Positions 1 through 10,588 of a DNA stretch of 64,000 bases are shown piece by piece. The stretch comes from Synaphobranchus kaupii (Eukaryota; Chordata; Actinopteri; Anguilliformes; Synaphobranchidae), in NCBI GenBank assembly GCA_029718625.1, contig CM056376.1:78925386-78989385 (forward strand), given 5' to 3'. The notes under the pieces are model-generated. The model did no database searches and had not been told where the DNA came from. It worked only from the letters and a program-made list of their open reading frames with translations. A program made the position numbers and the translations under genes. Each line of letters opens with the position of its first letter. Position 1 is the stretch's first letter.

Positions 1-1560
1 CGGTTCTGGATGATGACACGGTGACGTGGCTACTGGAGGTGTGCCCTGAAATATAGTCCGGGTGAACCCCCCCCTAGGCTCGGGGTGGTAAAAGGATAGC
101 CCCTCGGCCCCGAGCCTGGGGATGTGGGACAAAAGATCCCACCCAAACGAAGAAGATGTCACTACACGGGGGTCATGTACCATGACAATTCTGGTATAAA
201 GGTCTCGATGCATCTGGCCCCAGAAGGCCATCCCGATTGACGACCCTAATGGTCATCTGGAACTCATAGAACATGGTTACAGTCGTAACCGTTCGTTTCA
301 TGTTAAAACAGGGACACTTTTTATTTCAAAATCTATTTGAATATGCCAACATGATTCGTAGCCTCCCTCCCACTGCAGTAGCCTATAATGAATTTGACAA
401 CAAAGACTTGTTCCCTATCAACCACTTAATAGTTTAAGAGTTATTCCCATTCCTTAGTAAAAGTTTGTCTCAGTAGCTTTGTGAATAGGTTTTAAGAAGA
501 AACTCTATAGGAACTTTTTGCACCACCTAGGAGAACTAAGATAAAATGTTTTGTGAACACGGCCCCAGAGTTGCATCTCTCCGTCACAAATTTAGCCCTT
601 TTTGTTTAGCTAACCTTAGAGTAAGGGCATTGAATTAAAATGTGTTCATTTATTTTTAAATAAACATGTTCTGCACTTTGTTTTAAAGGTATTTTCAATA
701 CTAGCCGAGCAAGGACAGTGAATGAAAACTTTAGTTTTTTGAATAAACATGTTCTGCACTTCGTATTGCATAGCCTATACGCATAATTATTGTGGCTATA
801 AGGGAGCCGCTAGTAGGCTACTATCTCATAATTCAACCTCATAATTTTATGAATAGGCTTATATTTATTGAAATTAAAATGTTATAATCGTGAAATACAT
901 CCAAAACTGCAACGCAAATGATCCCCCCATTAAAATCGGTAAACATTAAAACAAACTTAATGACCGGTAAAAATAGACGGTGACGTCACGTTGAAGGATT
1001 ATGATTTATTCTACCGCTACCAGTGGTGCAAATAAGTGTAATAATAACCTAACAAACAACAATTTGTATTGTAATAGAAGAATGCACCACTAGACAGATA
1101 ACCCATCATTACCCATAACATTATCCATAAGGAAATCCTGAGAAAGGAAGAGAAAAAGAAAGGATTTCTAAAGGTGGTCAGGGGAGCCATTGTGCAATCT
1201 GAAGAGGTGAGTCTACATTTAAATTGAGTAGTGAAAGCTGCAGTGTGCAACAGCAAACACCTATTAAAGGCAATAACTGTTTCAAAGCATGAGGAATGCT
1301 CAAATGCTTTACAAATCAGAGCCAAGGACTCAAAACGGAACACAGGAGAATGGCTTAATCTGCACTGGGGGACAGGAGACATTTAGTGCTCCTCACAAGA
1401 GCGTGACGTGCATGTAATAAAAAAAGAAACGGGTAGCCATTTATGAACAGTTACGTATAACCACCAACTGGCAGGAATATCTAATCTTTTAGATTAGATC
1501 TAATTTGTAAAGGATATGCTTTGCCCACTTTTTGCACATTATTATCACTAATAAATGTCT
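1..1560. other. Unassigned AT-rich stretch with small inverted repeats
   Basis: No gene is recognised. The first 120 bases hold a GC-rich hairpin: AGGCTCGGGG at 76-85 pairs with CCCCGAGCCT at 108-117. A short palindrome, GGTTAC-agtc-GTAACC, lies at 275-290; its wording recalls the termini of fish tyrosine-recombinase retroelements, but this is weak. A direct repeat of about 23 bases (AATAAACATGTTCTGCACTT core) occurs near 660 and 742. The open frame on the minus strand at 1017-1382 has no recognisable domain and is probably chance. Confidence 0.4.
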
Positions 1561-1889
1561 CTTGGGGCCCCATTTTCACAGTTTTAACGGCATTGTAAAG
1601 CACTATCGGTAATGGAGACGCTAGCAAGTTTTGGCGCGATGTAGTTTAAATTTAGTGCCACCGGCAGTAGCGGTAACAGTAGCAGTGCTGCAAAAGGTTG
1701 GGTGGATAAATTACCTGCATCCATTATGGCCAAATTAAATTTATGTTGCCTTTAAAATCCATGTGGGAATACTGTGAAATACCACCACTTCTAACATTTC
1801 CTTACAAAAGACTCCAAGAGAAACTTTACAAAAACCCTCACACTGTCTTAAACCCTTTAATGTGCCCTCTGTCCTGTATTGTGTCCTTC

Positions 1890-2400
1890 CTAGAATAATG
1901 ACTATGCTACATACAGCACAACATGCCACAAGAATGCACTGATTCACACAATCGGGTGGTACTTTGTAATGTACCACCCGATTGATACATTTATCTGAAA
2001 TGCATCTTTTACATTCCAAATGTCTGCTCAATCACTGACCTATTCTTGCTGAATCTGCAGTTGAAGGCAGTTTGTTTTTGTTGTGGGCACAATGTATGGT
2101 GTCAGGAGCCACGATTTCAATGGATAACCATTGTCCTCTAGCAGCTGCTTGTGCGGGGGGGGGGGGGGGGGGGGGGGGGGCATTCCCCTGAAAGACTGAA
2201 GGAATGATGGAGTCAGCCAAGATAAAACTGCCATGGGTTGAACGTGGATAATTGGCAACGCATTTATCACCCTGCAAAACCACCTGGGTTTTAATGCAGC
2301 CGACCCCCTTTCAGTTTGCATTGTTGATTCGTAGTTGATGATGTGCATAACTGCGTGTGTGCAGTCAATGACACCCAAGACTCCAGGGAATTCACATTTC
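1890..2400 (-). pseudogene. HARBI1-like (PIF/Harbinger) transposase remnant
   Basis: PIF/Harbinger transposases are DDE nucleases related to vertebrate HARBI1. Reading the minus strand from 2400 downward, several family motifs appear in order: GVLGVIDCTH (first catalytic Asp region), LLEDNGYPLKSWLLTPY (typically GDSGY..LLTP), VIEQTFGM (family VERTFGxLKxRF), and a PPDC..CILVACC stretch matching the family's ACCVLHN end. The motifs fall in different frames with stops between them, and a run of 26 G (2155-2180) interrupts the middle. The product cannot be functional. Element ends were not located. The order of four motifs makes the family call firm; the exact limits are not. Confidence 0.8.
2155..2180. 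repeat. Homopolymer G run (26 bases)
   Basis: An uninterrupted run of 26 G lies inside the HARBI1-like pseudogene. On the minus strand it reads as a polyproline stretch in the overlapping frames, which is an artefact of the run. It could form G-quadruplexes, and its length is likely to be unreliable in an assembly. Confidence 0.95.
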
Positions 2401-2789
2401 CGAAAAAAGTACTGTTTAGCACTCTGCTATGCTAGTGTAAGTGGAAATCTGATTAACATATTTGCATGTCGGATGGGACTGCAAGTAAATGTGTGAACAG
2501 CTAGTGTCAGCTGGCTATTCAAGATGTGATGGAATGACTTGGTGGTAGAACATGAGGGCTAGTGTGACCTTCAACCTGATGAAAAGTTTCTTAAAATTCA
2601 AATTTTTTTATTCCATGACCTAGCTAATCATAAAGGTACTCACAGCTGTGGTATTATTCGTATTTTGTTAAAATTAGGAAATACAATAAATACATGTTGG
2701 CATCTCTCAGATTTTTTTAAAGGCATGTATAAAATGAAAAGTATTTTAAAAAAAAATAAAGTAAATTTCTTCCATTGTATTTATTAAGA

Positions 2790-2880
2790 GCATGGGTGTA
2801 AGACTCCAGACCTGGAGGGCTGCAGCGTCTCCTGGTTTTTGATGTGTTTCAGCACCAGTGCATTATTTTCTTAATTTTCT
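2790..2880 (+). mobile_element. hAT-like element end, truncated
   Basis: The stretch GGGTGTAAGACTCCAGACC followed by TGGAGGGCTGCAGCGTC and CTGGTTTTTG resembles the terminal sequence of widespread fish hAT MITEs (consensus-like wording about a gross 'ctccggtcctggagggc'). Only one end is present and no matching second terminus was found. Assignment rests on remembered consensus wording alone. Confidence 0.45.
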
Positions 2881-3233
2881 TAGTGTTTTACAGTTTTTTT
2901 TAATCGACTTAGTACTATTTTCACATGTATGTGGTATATTTTCACAACTCTTAGTACCTAACTCAAAACTGGTCACACTTGGAATGCAGCCAGTCTTTCA
3001 TTCAAAACCTGTCATTGTGCATTCATTTGGATTGTAACCATATCTCACCACACGATCATTGATTCAAAATATAAGTTTATTATGAAATGTAATGAGAACA
3101 TTTGTTTAGTCACCAAAACACAACATAATGATATCTTTTCAATTTTGTAATTTTAACTACCAGTTAATCGAACAGCAAACAATGCATAGGTGTTTCAAAT
3201 TGCCTTTAGAAGTGCTGAAAGTAATATGCTACT

Positions 3234-5090
3234 TGTCATGGGTTTCTACCCTTTTTCCCCATGCGGTCGTTTTCCTCGGTGGCCACGCGGGGGGGGCTGC
3301 CCTTTTGGTGGAGCTGCCCTTTTGGTGGATGCTTGCTCCGCCCTGCTTTGATTGCGGAGCTTCTGTCAGCATCCACACCTGTGCGTGGTCACCTTTAGAG
3401 CTATATAAGCCTCCTGTTTCCTTCGGTCGGGGCTTCGATATTGATTGTTTGTTTGTTTTGTATTTGTGTTATTTGCATTGTCTGGTGTGAGTTGTTTGTA
3501 CCATTTGTGCTACTCACCTCTTTTAACGTCTCATTACTGAAGCAGTGCGTTAGTTTTTGCTGGCTCTTTGGTTACTTATCTCGTAGAAGTATGGGAGTTC
3601 TCTGCTCTATTTTGCCTTTCTATGGTTTCTCCTTATTGAGAGACCGGGCGTTCACGCTTTTACTTAGTTACTTATCTCGTAGAAGTATAGGGCAGCAGTT
3701 CTTTGTGCCATTCGTCTTGTTTGGTTTTCTTAGTGAGAATCCAGGCGTTTGTGCTTCTACTCATTTGCGAGTGACAGTGAGCCGGTTAGTAGCTTCGGTA
3801 CGTTTGTTCCCTGTTTTGTCTCCTTCTCGTGGACTACGTTCCCCTTTGTTGTGAGTCAGGGTTTTCTTTATTATATTGAGAGGCAGTGCGTGCTATTTTC
3901 TATTAAGTTTGCGTTGGTCTTTTGGTACAGCTGTCCTGTTCGTCCTTTTTACCTGTGGGACGATTTTGTTCGGAACTGTTGTTCTGTTCGTTCTCCGGGT
4001 GTGTCTCCGCTTATGTGGAGCTTGGGCGATGTTGTGGACATGTTTGTGTGTGACTGCGCGTTTCTGAAAGTAGCCTTGGAATGTTATATCTGTTCCTTTC
4101 CCCGTTACATTCCTCTTTACCAAGAGGCACGGCATTTATTTTCTATCAAACTCGTTTTAGTCTTTTAGCCGGTAATGTCCGGAACAGCTGTTCTGTTCGT
4201 CCTTCAGTACCTGTCTTCCTATTGGAGGACTGGGCGATTTTGTTCGGAACTGTAGTTCTGTTCGCCCTTCGGGTACGTCTCCTCACAGGGAGACTGGGCG
4301 ATTTTGTTCAGACAGTAGTTCTGTTCGTCCTTCGGTACCTGTCTCCGTACATGGAGACTGGGCGATGTTGTTCGGAACTGTAGTTCTGTTCGTCCTTCGG
4401 GTACGTCTCTCCTCACAGGCAATTTTGTTGACATGTTAGCGTTTGACTACGAGTCTCTGAAAGTAGCCTTGGAACGTTAAATCTCTGTTCCTGTTCGCCT
4501 CGTTACATTCCTCTTTATGGAGAGGTAGGGCGTTTATTTTCTACTAATCTCGCTTTGGTCTTTTAGCCGGTAAATGTCCGGTGCAGCCTGTCCTGTTCGT
4601 TCCTTTCGGTGCCTTTCTCCGTACATGGAGTTTTTTGATGATTTTGTTCGGAACTGTTGTTCTGTTTCGTCTTTCGGTACATGTCTTCCTATAGGGAAGA
4701 TTGGGCGATGTTGTGGACATGTTTGTGTGTGACTGCGAGTCTGAGAGTAGCCTTGGAACGTTGGATCTGTTCCTTTCGCCTCCTCATTCTATCTGATTAT
4801 TTTGCAGTGTTTCTTGACTATTTTATTTTTGCCATCACGCTACTCGACCGTTCTTATGCGTCTCGTGACCGAGACAGGGCGCCTATTATTTCTGGCTATT
4901 GAGAAACCTGTCCTTGCGCTTCTACTTATTGGCGTGTGACAGTGAGCCGGTTAGTAGCGTCGGTAGGCTTGTTCGTTGTTTTGTCTCCCTTCTTTAACTG
5001 CGGGGTTTCCCACCTTAGTGGCCTTAGGGCTTAATGAATCCCCTTGCTGCGTTTGGCTCCTCCTACCTCACACGTCACGCCCACACTACA
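3234..5090 (+). mobile_element. Solo LTR (1857 bp) with 5-bp target duplication
   Basis: The segment starts TGTCATGG and ends CACTACA, so it has the TG...CA ends of an LTR. It is flanked on both sides by CTACT (3229-3233 and 5091-5095), a 5-bp target-site duplication. A TATA box (TATATAAG, about 3402-3409) followed by CTCCTGTTTCC sits where an LTR promoter should be. No internal retroelement region is attached, so it is a solo LTR left by recombination. It is unusually long because of internal tandem repeats (3880-4770). The retroelement family cannot be told from the LTR alone. The several open frames inside it come from repeat periodicity and show no known domain. Confidence 0.8.
3880..4770 (+). 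repeat. Imperfect nested tandem repeats inside the solo LTR
   Basis: A unit of roughly 60-75 bases recurs. It contains GGGCGATTTTGTTCGGAACT, TAGTTCTGTTCGTCCTTCGG and a GTACATGGAGACTGG block. A higher-order repeat is visible too: ATTTTCTATTAA...GGTCTTTTGG recurs near 3895, 4138 and 4534, and GATGTTGTGGACATGTTTG near 4026 and 4707. The repeats expand the LTR downstream of its TATA box. Confidence 0.75.
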
Positions 5091-5335
5091 CTACTGTACT
5101 GTAAATTACAGTAGATTACACAGTTTTCACATTAGGCAATAAACTTACATTACCTAATGGAATTCACAGAAAAGCAATAATTCCCATAATATCTATACAA
5201 TGTGTGATCAAAGAAAATGTCCCCTACAATCATTCATGCAACAAAAACATTTTTCCTATTTTTCAGATATAGTTCCACCATAGGTGTACTGTCTGTAATG
5301 TAAGACATTGAAAGAATGAAAACAAAACGTAACAT

Positions 5336-5721
5336 TTAGCACACATTTGGTGCATCAAACCTGTAGTGAGTATTTGGCCATAAAATCTCATCCACGTCAC
5401 GGTGAACGTCCTCATTGTTCATGCACAGCAGGTAAAACCTTTAGGCATGGCGAATCTAGACATTGGTCTGGTGTGATGTCGTTGCATGCCTCATACATGG
5501 CCTGAAGGAGGGTGGCATGCTCATGGGGATGAGCACATCGTCCACCTCCATGCTGAAAAAAAAATCCTCAATTGAGTTGAGGTTGAGTATGGGGGCACGT
5601 ATAAGGTCACAAATCTGGGATGGGCCCAAAACCATGCCTGAAACACCTCTGCGTGGTGAAAACCAACAATGCTCTTCCACATGCTGTCTATCATGTTGAA
5701 AGAAATTGCAAGTGTGCACAC
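5336..5721 (-). pseudogene. DDE_3 (IS630/Tc1-like) transposase C-terminal fragment
   Basis: Read on the minus strand, this stretch encodes GFHHAEVFQAWFWAHPRF, then LYVPPYS, FFSAWRW, a LLQAMYEACNDI block and RFYLLCMNNEDVHRDVDEIL with a WPNTHYR tail, ending at a TAA. That series is typical of the C-terminal half of fish transposases with a DDE_3 catalytic domain (IS630/Tc1/mariner group). At least two frame changes and a degraded N(P)IEE segment after PPYS, where the last catalytic Glu would lie, mean it is dead. The N-terminal half is absent. It lies between the arms at 2884-2973 and 6158-6240 and is taken as the relic of that element's own transposase. Confidence 0.7.
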
Positions 5722-6637
5722 CCCCTTTTATGTATATGGTGACCAGTTGTGGCTACCACTATGTGAAAACATTTAGCAATAGCAAGTTGTCATTATGTAT
5801 GGTCATAATGTATCATACATGTAATTTAGATGTTTATATTTAACACATACACATTTTTAGTTCTGTTGTACTCAAAATCTAGATATAGTAGAAAAAACTG
5901 TTTTAGCAAACGGTTAAGCGATGAACCATTAAGAGCAGTTTGATTGAGTGATGGTCAAATGTAATAAAGAAAATGAGTAGAGAATCATATGAAAAGTATT
6001 CTGAGCATTGCATTGTGAAAGGCAGTTACTTTATAAGAAAGGTATATCTAGATAAAATGCTGATTAGGTTATGTGAAAAGGTTACTGTGTGATTTTGTGT
6101 GTTGTACTTAGTCAATTGAAAATGTGCTTAAAGTTTTGAAAAAACTGCCTTTTTGATGATCTGTTTTGAGTTTTGTACTAATAGAAATTTTACCATGTAC
6201 TTGTGAAAATAGTACCGAGTCAATTAAAAAAAACTAACACATCACTTTAAAGCATTATTAAACACATTTTTAGCGGAAGCCTATTGTGTATTTTTACCCC
6301 CAAACAGTGAAAAGATAGCTAATACAGTCATGTCAGCTTGAAGATAACTAAAAATAACAGAAATTACTAAAAAAGCAGCCATCTCTGCAATGGTCCTTGG
6401 ACTTCCCTGAGTAGCCTCTGTTTTTTTTATTTCACAATTAAGGTCGACTATGAACATGCTATTCAGTCTGAGCAGACATACTTTTATAAAGTTGTGAAAG
6501 CAGAGCCTGAGCCCGTCTGGTTATGTTAATAAGAAATTATGGCAAATTGCAATACTGTCAGGCTAGCTATTACAGTTTGTTGCAATAGTTGTGGATGTTA
6601 TTCAACTCATTTATCACAACTGCACACATGAGATAAA

Positions 6638-6764
6638 GGGCTGGTTTCCCAGACATGGATTAAACCTAGTCTTAGACTACAAATTTTTTTCAATGGAGAT
6701 CTTCATTGAATTTTTGTTTTTTTAGTCTAGGACTAGGCTTAATCCATGCCTGGGAAACTGGCCC
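6638..6764. mobile_element. Foldback MITE, 127 bp
   Basis: GGGCTGGTTTCCCAGACATG at the left is matched in inverted form by CATGCCTGGGAAACTGGCCC at the right. The arms extend through ATTAA-CCTAGTC-TAGACTA on both sides, leaving a short T-rich middle. This is a near-palindromic MITE of a kind common in teleosts. ATAA-like bases flank both sides, but the target duplication is not certain. It has no coding capacity. Confidence 0.8.
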
Positions 6765-8150
6765 ATAATGTATAATTTAATACATTGAGTGTTTTGGGTG
6801 ACTTCTATCCTTATTCTCAATTTTTTGTGATTTTATCAAATCTGCCATTACTGCTCCCTATTTTTTGTGAGTATATATATTTATACTTTGTTGTGCATAC
6901 AGCTGTGTATTATAGTAAAATATTCATGACTTTAATTATTGCAGCTGTAAGTGTATATAGCTAATTTATATGGTTTGATGCACTTTCTACACTAATTAGG
7001 AGTTTACCTTGGTGACAGCCCATGGCATATGTTCACAGTTAGCATCTGATAGAATATTTGCATCATCAGATCTCGATTTCTCTGAAACCTTCTGATGGTA
7101 GCAGCACATCTGCAATGTATCCTCTCCAAAAGCAGTGTGTTCACTGCACAAAATCGCAACAGTCTCTCAAATTGTTCTGTTGTTTCTAGTTCTGTTTGGT
7201 TTGAACACCAAATCAAGCAAGAAGAATAGCAAACATGATGAACCGCAAGTGATTCGCCGTGAGTATCCCTTATTGTTTCCCAAACAATTGTTGTATCCAA
7301 TGGAATTGGAGCGTGGGTCATCATGTGGATATAACATGGATATAGACTGTGGACAGTGGTGCACTTGAAAATTAGGAGTGTGAAAGAAACCAACCATCAA
7401 ATGAGTATGTTTGAAAAAGTTTGCAAATGATCTGTCGTTCAGACCAAAGAAAGTGTACTAGGTGTCAGAAACACCCTCAGACTCAAATACAGCTGTAGGT
7501 TTTGGCCCTGCCATGACAGTGCTTGTTTATGGAAAAAAAGCCACACTGATTACGTGATCTGCCTTGTCATCAGGGAAACTGGCTGGCTTATTTCTGGAGG
7601 CATTTACTCAGTGTCTGTACAGCCGTGTACATCACAACACATTGATTCTGCCTAAGGGCTCAAACAAACACCTGTTTATGCCTCAGCATTATCTGTTCTG
7701 TTGATTGAACATGTGTGGTTTTGATGGAAAGCTGCTTGCTTCAGAAGGATGTTACACAACACCGATCTGTAATAAATAGAGCACAGTTTTTAAACCAAGT
7801 GGCACAAAAGCCATGTCTTTCTTTTGAGAATAAGTCTAACCTTGTGATGAATTTGCTAATTGCTGGACTGGAGCAATGTTTGGACAATTAGATACCATGG
7901 GACAAGCGTTTCCTCTTTGAAGCAGATGATGAATATTACAAGTGCCTGTGCCGAAAACAGCAGGTCTTGCTGGGTCCCTTCCTTGTTGTCAACTTAGAAA
8001 GGATGCTATGAAGGACCAATTGATTTTCACAATAAAGAATTCAAGACTACTGGCAAGGACACAATGATGAGTGACAAGCAAACAGATCCACTTAAAAAGT
8101 ACAGTACAGTAGCCACACAGCTGATTGTTTATGGTAAAGAGGAACAGAGC
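6765..8150. other. Non-repetitive stretch, no supported gene
   Basis: AT-rich DNA. The stretch 7004-7400 is open in several frames on both strands (up to 129 codons on the minus strand), but none shows a domain, splice context or motif I can name. A possible single-copy block lies at about 7440-7760. Nothing else is seen. Confidence 0.4.
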
Positions 8151-8156
8151 GTTTAA

Positions 8157-8700
8157 AGGATAATTCCATTTTTTTTTCCGACTTGGACCCATTTTTCTGA
8201 AGTATTTCCACCATGCTGATCGGTAATGATACTAATTTTGTCACATCTTTCCTTTTCAAACTGCTTTACAATGGAGTCCAATGGGGTATATTTAAATGCA
8301 GGTTCAATTTACCTCAAACAAGTTCAGTTTATCTAAACCTCTTATTTGAAAGTATGAAATCTGCAATTTACTTGGTTAAACTGAAAATATTCATAGGTTT
8401 CTATGACAATGGCAGTGTACCAAAAGCTCATTTTGGTAGGTTTTCAGCAGATCAGCGGAAGTGGGAGCAGCTTGCTAGGCAGCAAGTATGAATCACAGTC
8501 TAGAATAGCTAACTTTCTTTGTCAAAGTAACGTTTTTTTCACCAGCAGTGAGGTGCGCGATTTCTTTGTGGCTAATGTTAGTCATCTTTCCCCCACCCGC
8601 TGACTGAGCATGAGGGACCGCTGCAGCACCAAATAGGTCCTAAAGATGGTGCTGAGTTTACACTGTCATTGTGATAGAAACCTATGAATATTCTGTTGCA
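8157..8700. mobile_element. Possible TTAA-type element remnant
   Basis: At 8153 TTAA is followed by AGGATAATTCC, similar to the ends of the TTAA-flanked elements at 26,952 and 54,629. Within the following 540 bases an inverted pair, AATATTCATAGGTTTCTATG (about 8387-8406) and its complement near 8678-8697, encloses 270 bases. No matching right terminus was found, so this is a degraded or truncated copy. The short open frames here are not convincing genes. Confidence 0.4.
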
Positions 8701-9869
8701 TGCTCTTTGAACTTGTATAATTGACCTGCTGAACTTACCTATTCTGCACTCATGAAAATGTATTGTTTCCTGTGGTGTGTGGCTCACCTTTACAAGCTAA
8801 CATGAAAGATCCAAATGAAAAACCTGTTGCAATGGCTGATTATTCATCAACTATTACAAGGGTGTTGAGTCTCCTCACATTCATGCCCACTCTTATTTAT
8901 TTGAACCAGAATACTACACAGACGAAGAGCTAAATCAAACTGAAGAGGATAGAAGGAGAATGGAGGCTGAGACAGAAAGGCAATATGCAGAGTATTCCGG
9001 GTCAAATATGCACTCCTTCTAAATAAATAAAATTTCTTAGCTTTCCCCAATATCACATATCCTGCTCTCTATTAAGATTTTTAAAAAACTGTTAATGTTG
9101 CTGGGTTTTTTAAATGACTCCTGTACTACTCCTGGACAGGTACTACTCATCAAGGGAAGACATTTTGCTGAAATTCTTTGTCCCTCTCAGGACCGTCTCA
9201 ACAATACAAGTGAAAAATTAACCGACCCCTGCCTGCTGCAGCTTTTTTGTCCTTCATGGAGATGGCGGATGGATTGATTAGATGCGGCCGATGAGAGCAA
9301 GACGAGAACAGAGACAGCGAAAATGCCAGATAACACATCTCCACCATGTACCTGTATGACTCCCTGTCTGACCTGTGGCTGAGAGAGACTTCTAATCCAG
9401 TCATGCTCCCTCATAATTAGCACACTCTTCAGAGCGCTGACAGAGTTCATTAAACCCCCTGTCACCCCTGTGTGCCGCAGTGTTCCTTTGAACAATGATT
9501 CACCGATGACATTCTTTTACATTTCCCAGAACACCTCCTTCCTCACACGTTTCACCATTTGGCCTCTTTTAACTGAGCATTAAATTATAGGATGTACTAA
9601 TTTTGGGCTCTTCTGCCACATTAAGTAAACACTTACCTTATTGTAATCATCGTCTATAAATAAATTACCTTGTTGGAAACACAATTTTTATATGCTGATT
9701 ATGTGAGAGCCAGCTGACCCCTGGAAGTAGAATACAGTCTGCTGCATGTGTAAATGTTTGCATTTCTTTTCTGTTCATTAATGTAATAATTAGTCAAATT
9801 ATAAATTATATTAGTACACAAGTCTTATTACCGTGCCTACCTCTTTGTCTCTGTAAGAGCAATAAAGAC
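8701..9869. other. Non-repetitive stretch, possible conserved noncoding DNA
   Basis: No gene is supported. About 9190-9520 has balanced composition and no repeat signature, unlike its surroundings, and could be a conserved noncoding element or a diverged exon. No open frame with a recognisable domain is present. Confidence 0.3.
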
Positions 9870-9872
9870 ATT

Positions 9873-10585
9873 GGGCCTCATTTATCATTCAGGCGTACGT
9901 TTAAATCTGATCGTAAAGTGAGCGAACGACGATCTAGTTTTATTAGCGTAGAAGACCTAACAAACGTCGCAACCGGCGTGATAGAATCTTGAAATCTAGT
10001 CACTCAATGATATGCCCCAACACCCTCTCTTCTGCAGACGAGTGGTCTAGGATACCACCGTCCTGTACCGTCCGGCAGAACTTTTTTTGTGAATGGTTAT
10101 TTTCTTTATGAATTTTTATCTCAGCTGTAGTTCGCAATTCAGACAAAGCATTTTAGCCCCGGTTATCCCCTGCCACATAGCGGCTTTTGAGCTAGGCTGC
10201 ACACCACGACTAACGCTCAATTAAGCCCACGTTTATTTTCTTGTTCATACATAAGCATTTAAAGTTTACCCTCACAGAAAAAATTATTTGCTTTCTTGTT
10301 GCCTATAGGCTAATACTGGAGAAAACCGCGTTGGCATGTGCGTTTTAAAGGAGGTGGCATTGCCAAATATAGATAATAAAATGGGTGTGTGAGTAGCTAT
10401 GGTAATTCTAATGATGTGAATGCGCTACCTAATATACGATCAAATCTGATTTATCATACATTTACGCTCACATCAGTGATTTACACAAGTTTGATGAATC
10501 ACACGTGAAAATTTGGTACGCAAGCTGGATCCGTCAAATATAGGCCTACGCTCTTTTTTTACGACCATATTGATAAATGAGGCCC
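9873..10585. mobile_element. Non-autonomous DNA transposon, 713 bp
   Basis: The termini are perfect 15-base inverted repeats: GGGCCTCATTTATCA at the left and TGATAAATGAGGCCC at the right. They are flanked by ATT on both sides (9870-9872 and 10586-10588), giving a 3-bp target duplication. Subterminal sequence is rich in acg/cgt words. There is no transposase. A 3-bp duplication suits PIF/Harbinger-like mobilisation, but the superfamily is not proven. Confidence 0.8.
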
Positions 10586-10588
10586 ATT

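Larger units (their letters stand above)
2884..6240 (-). mobile_element. IS630/Tc1-like DNA transposon remnant with inverted arms
   Basis: Two inverted arms of about 85-100 bases face each other at 2884-2973 and 6158-6240. Both carry the blocks AGTTTTTTTTAAT-GACT, GTACTATTTTCACA and CTCAAAAC. Between them sit the C-terminal part of a DDE_3-type transposase (5336-5721, minus) and a nested solo LTR (3234-5090). Without the LTR the element is about 1.5 kb, too short for a full transposase, so it is internally deleted. The exact termini and target duplication were not resolved. Confidence 0.6.

Noticed and set aside
2032..2378. Polyproline-containing frames
   Set aside because: The prolines come from the G26 run on the other strand; the real signal is the HARBI1-like pseudogene in broken frames.
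3128..4902. Series of plus-strand frames of 60-139 codons
   Set aside because: They lie mainly inside the solo LTR and its tandem repeats and have no recognisable domain.
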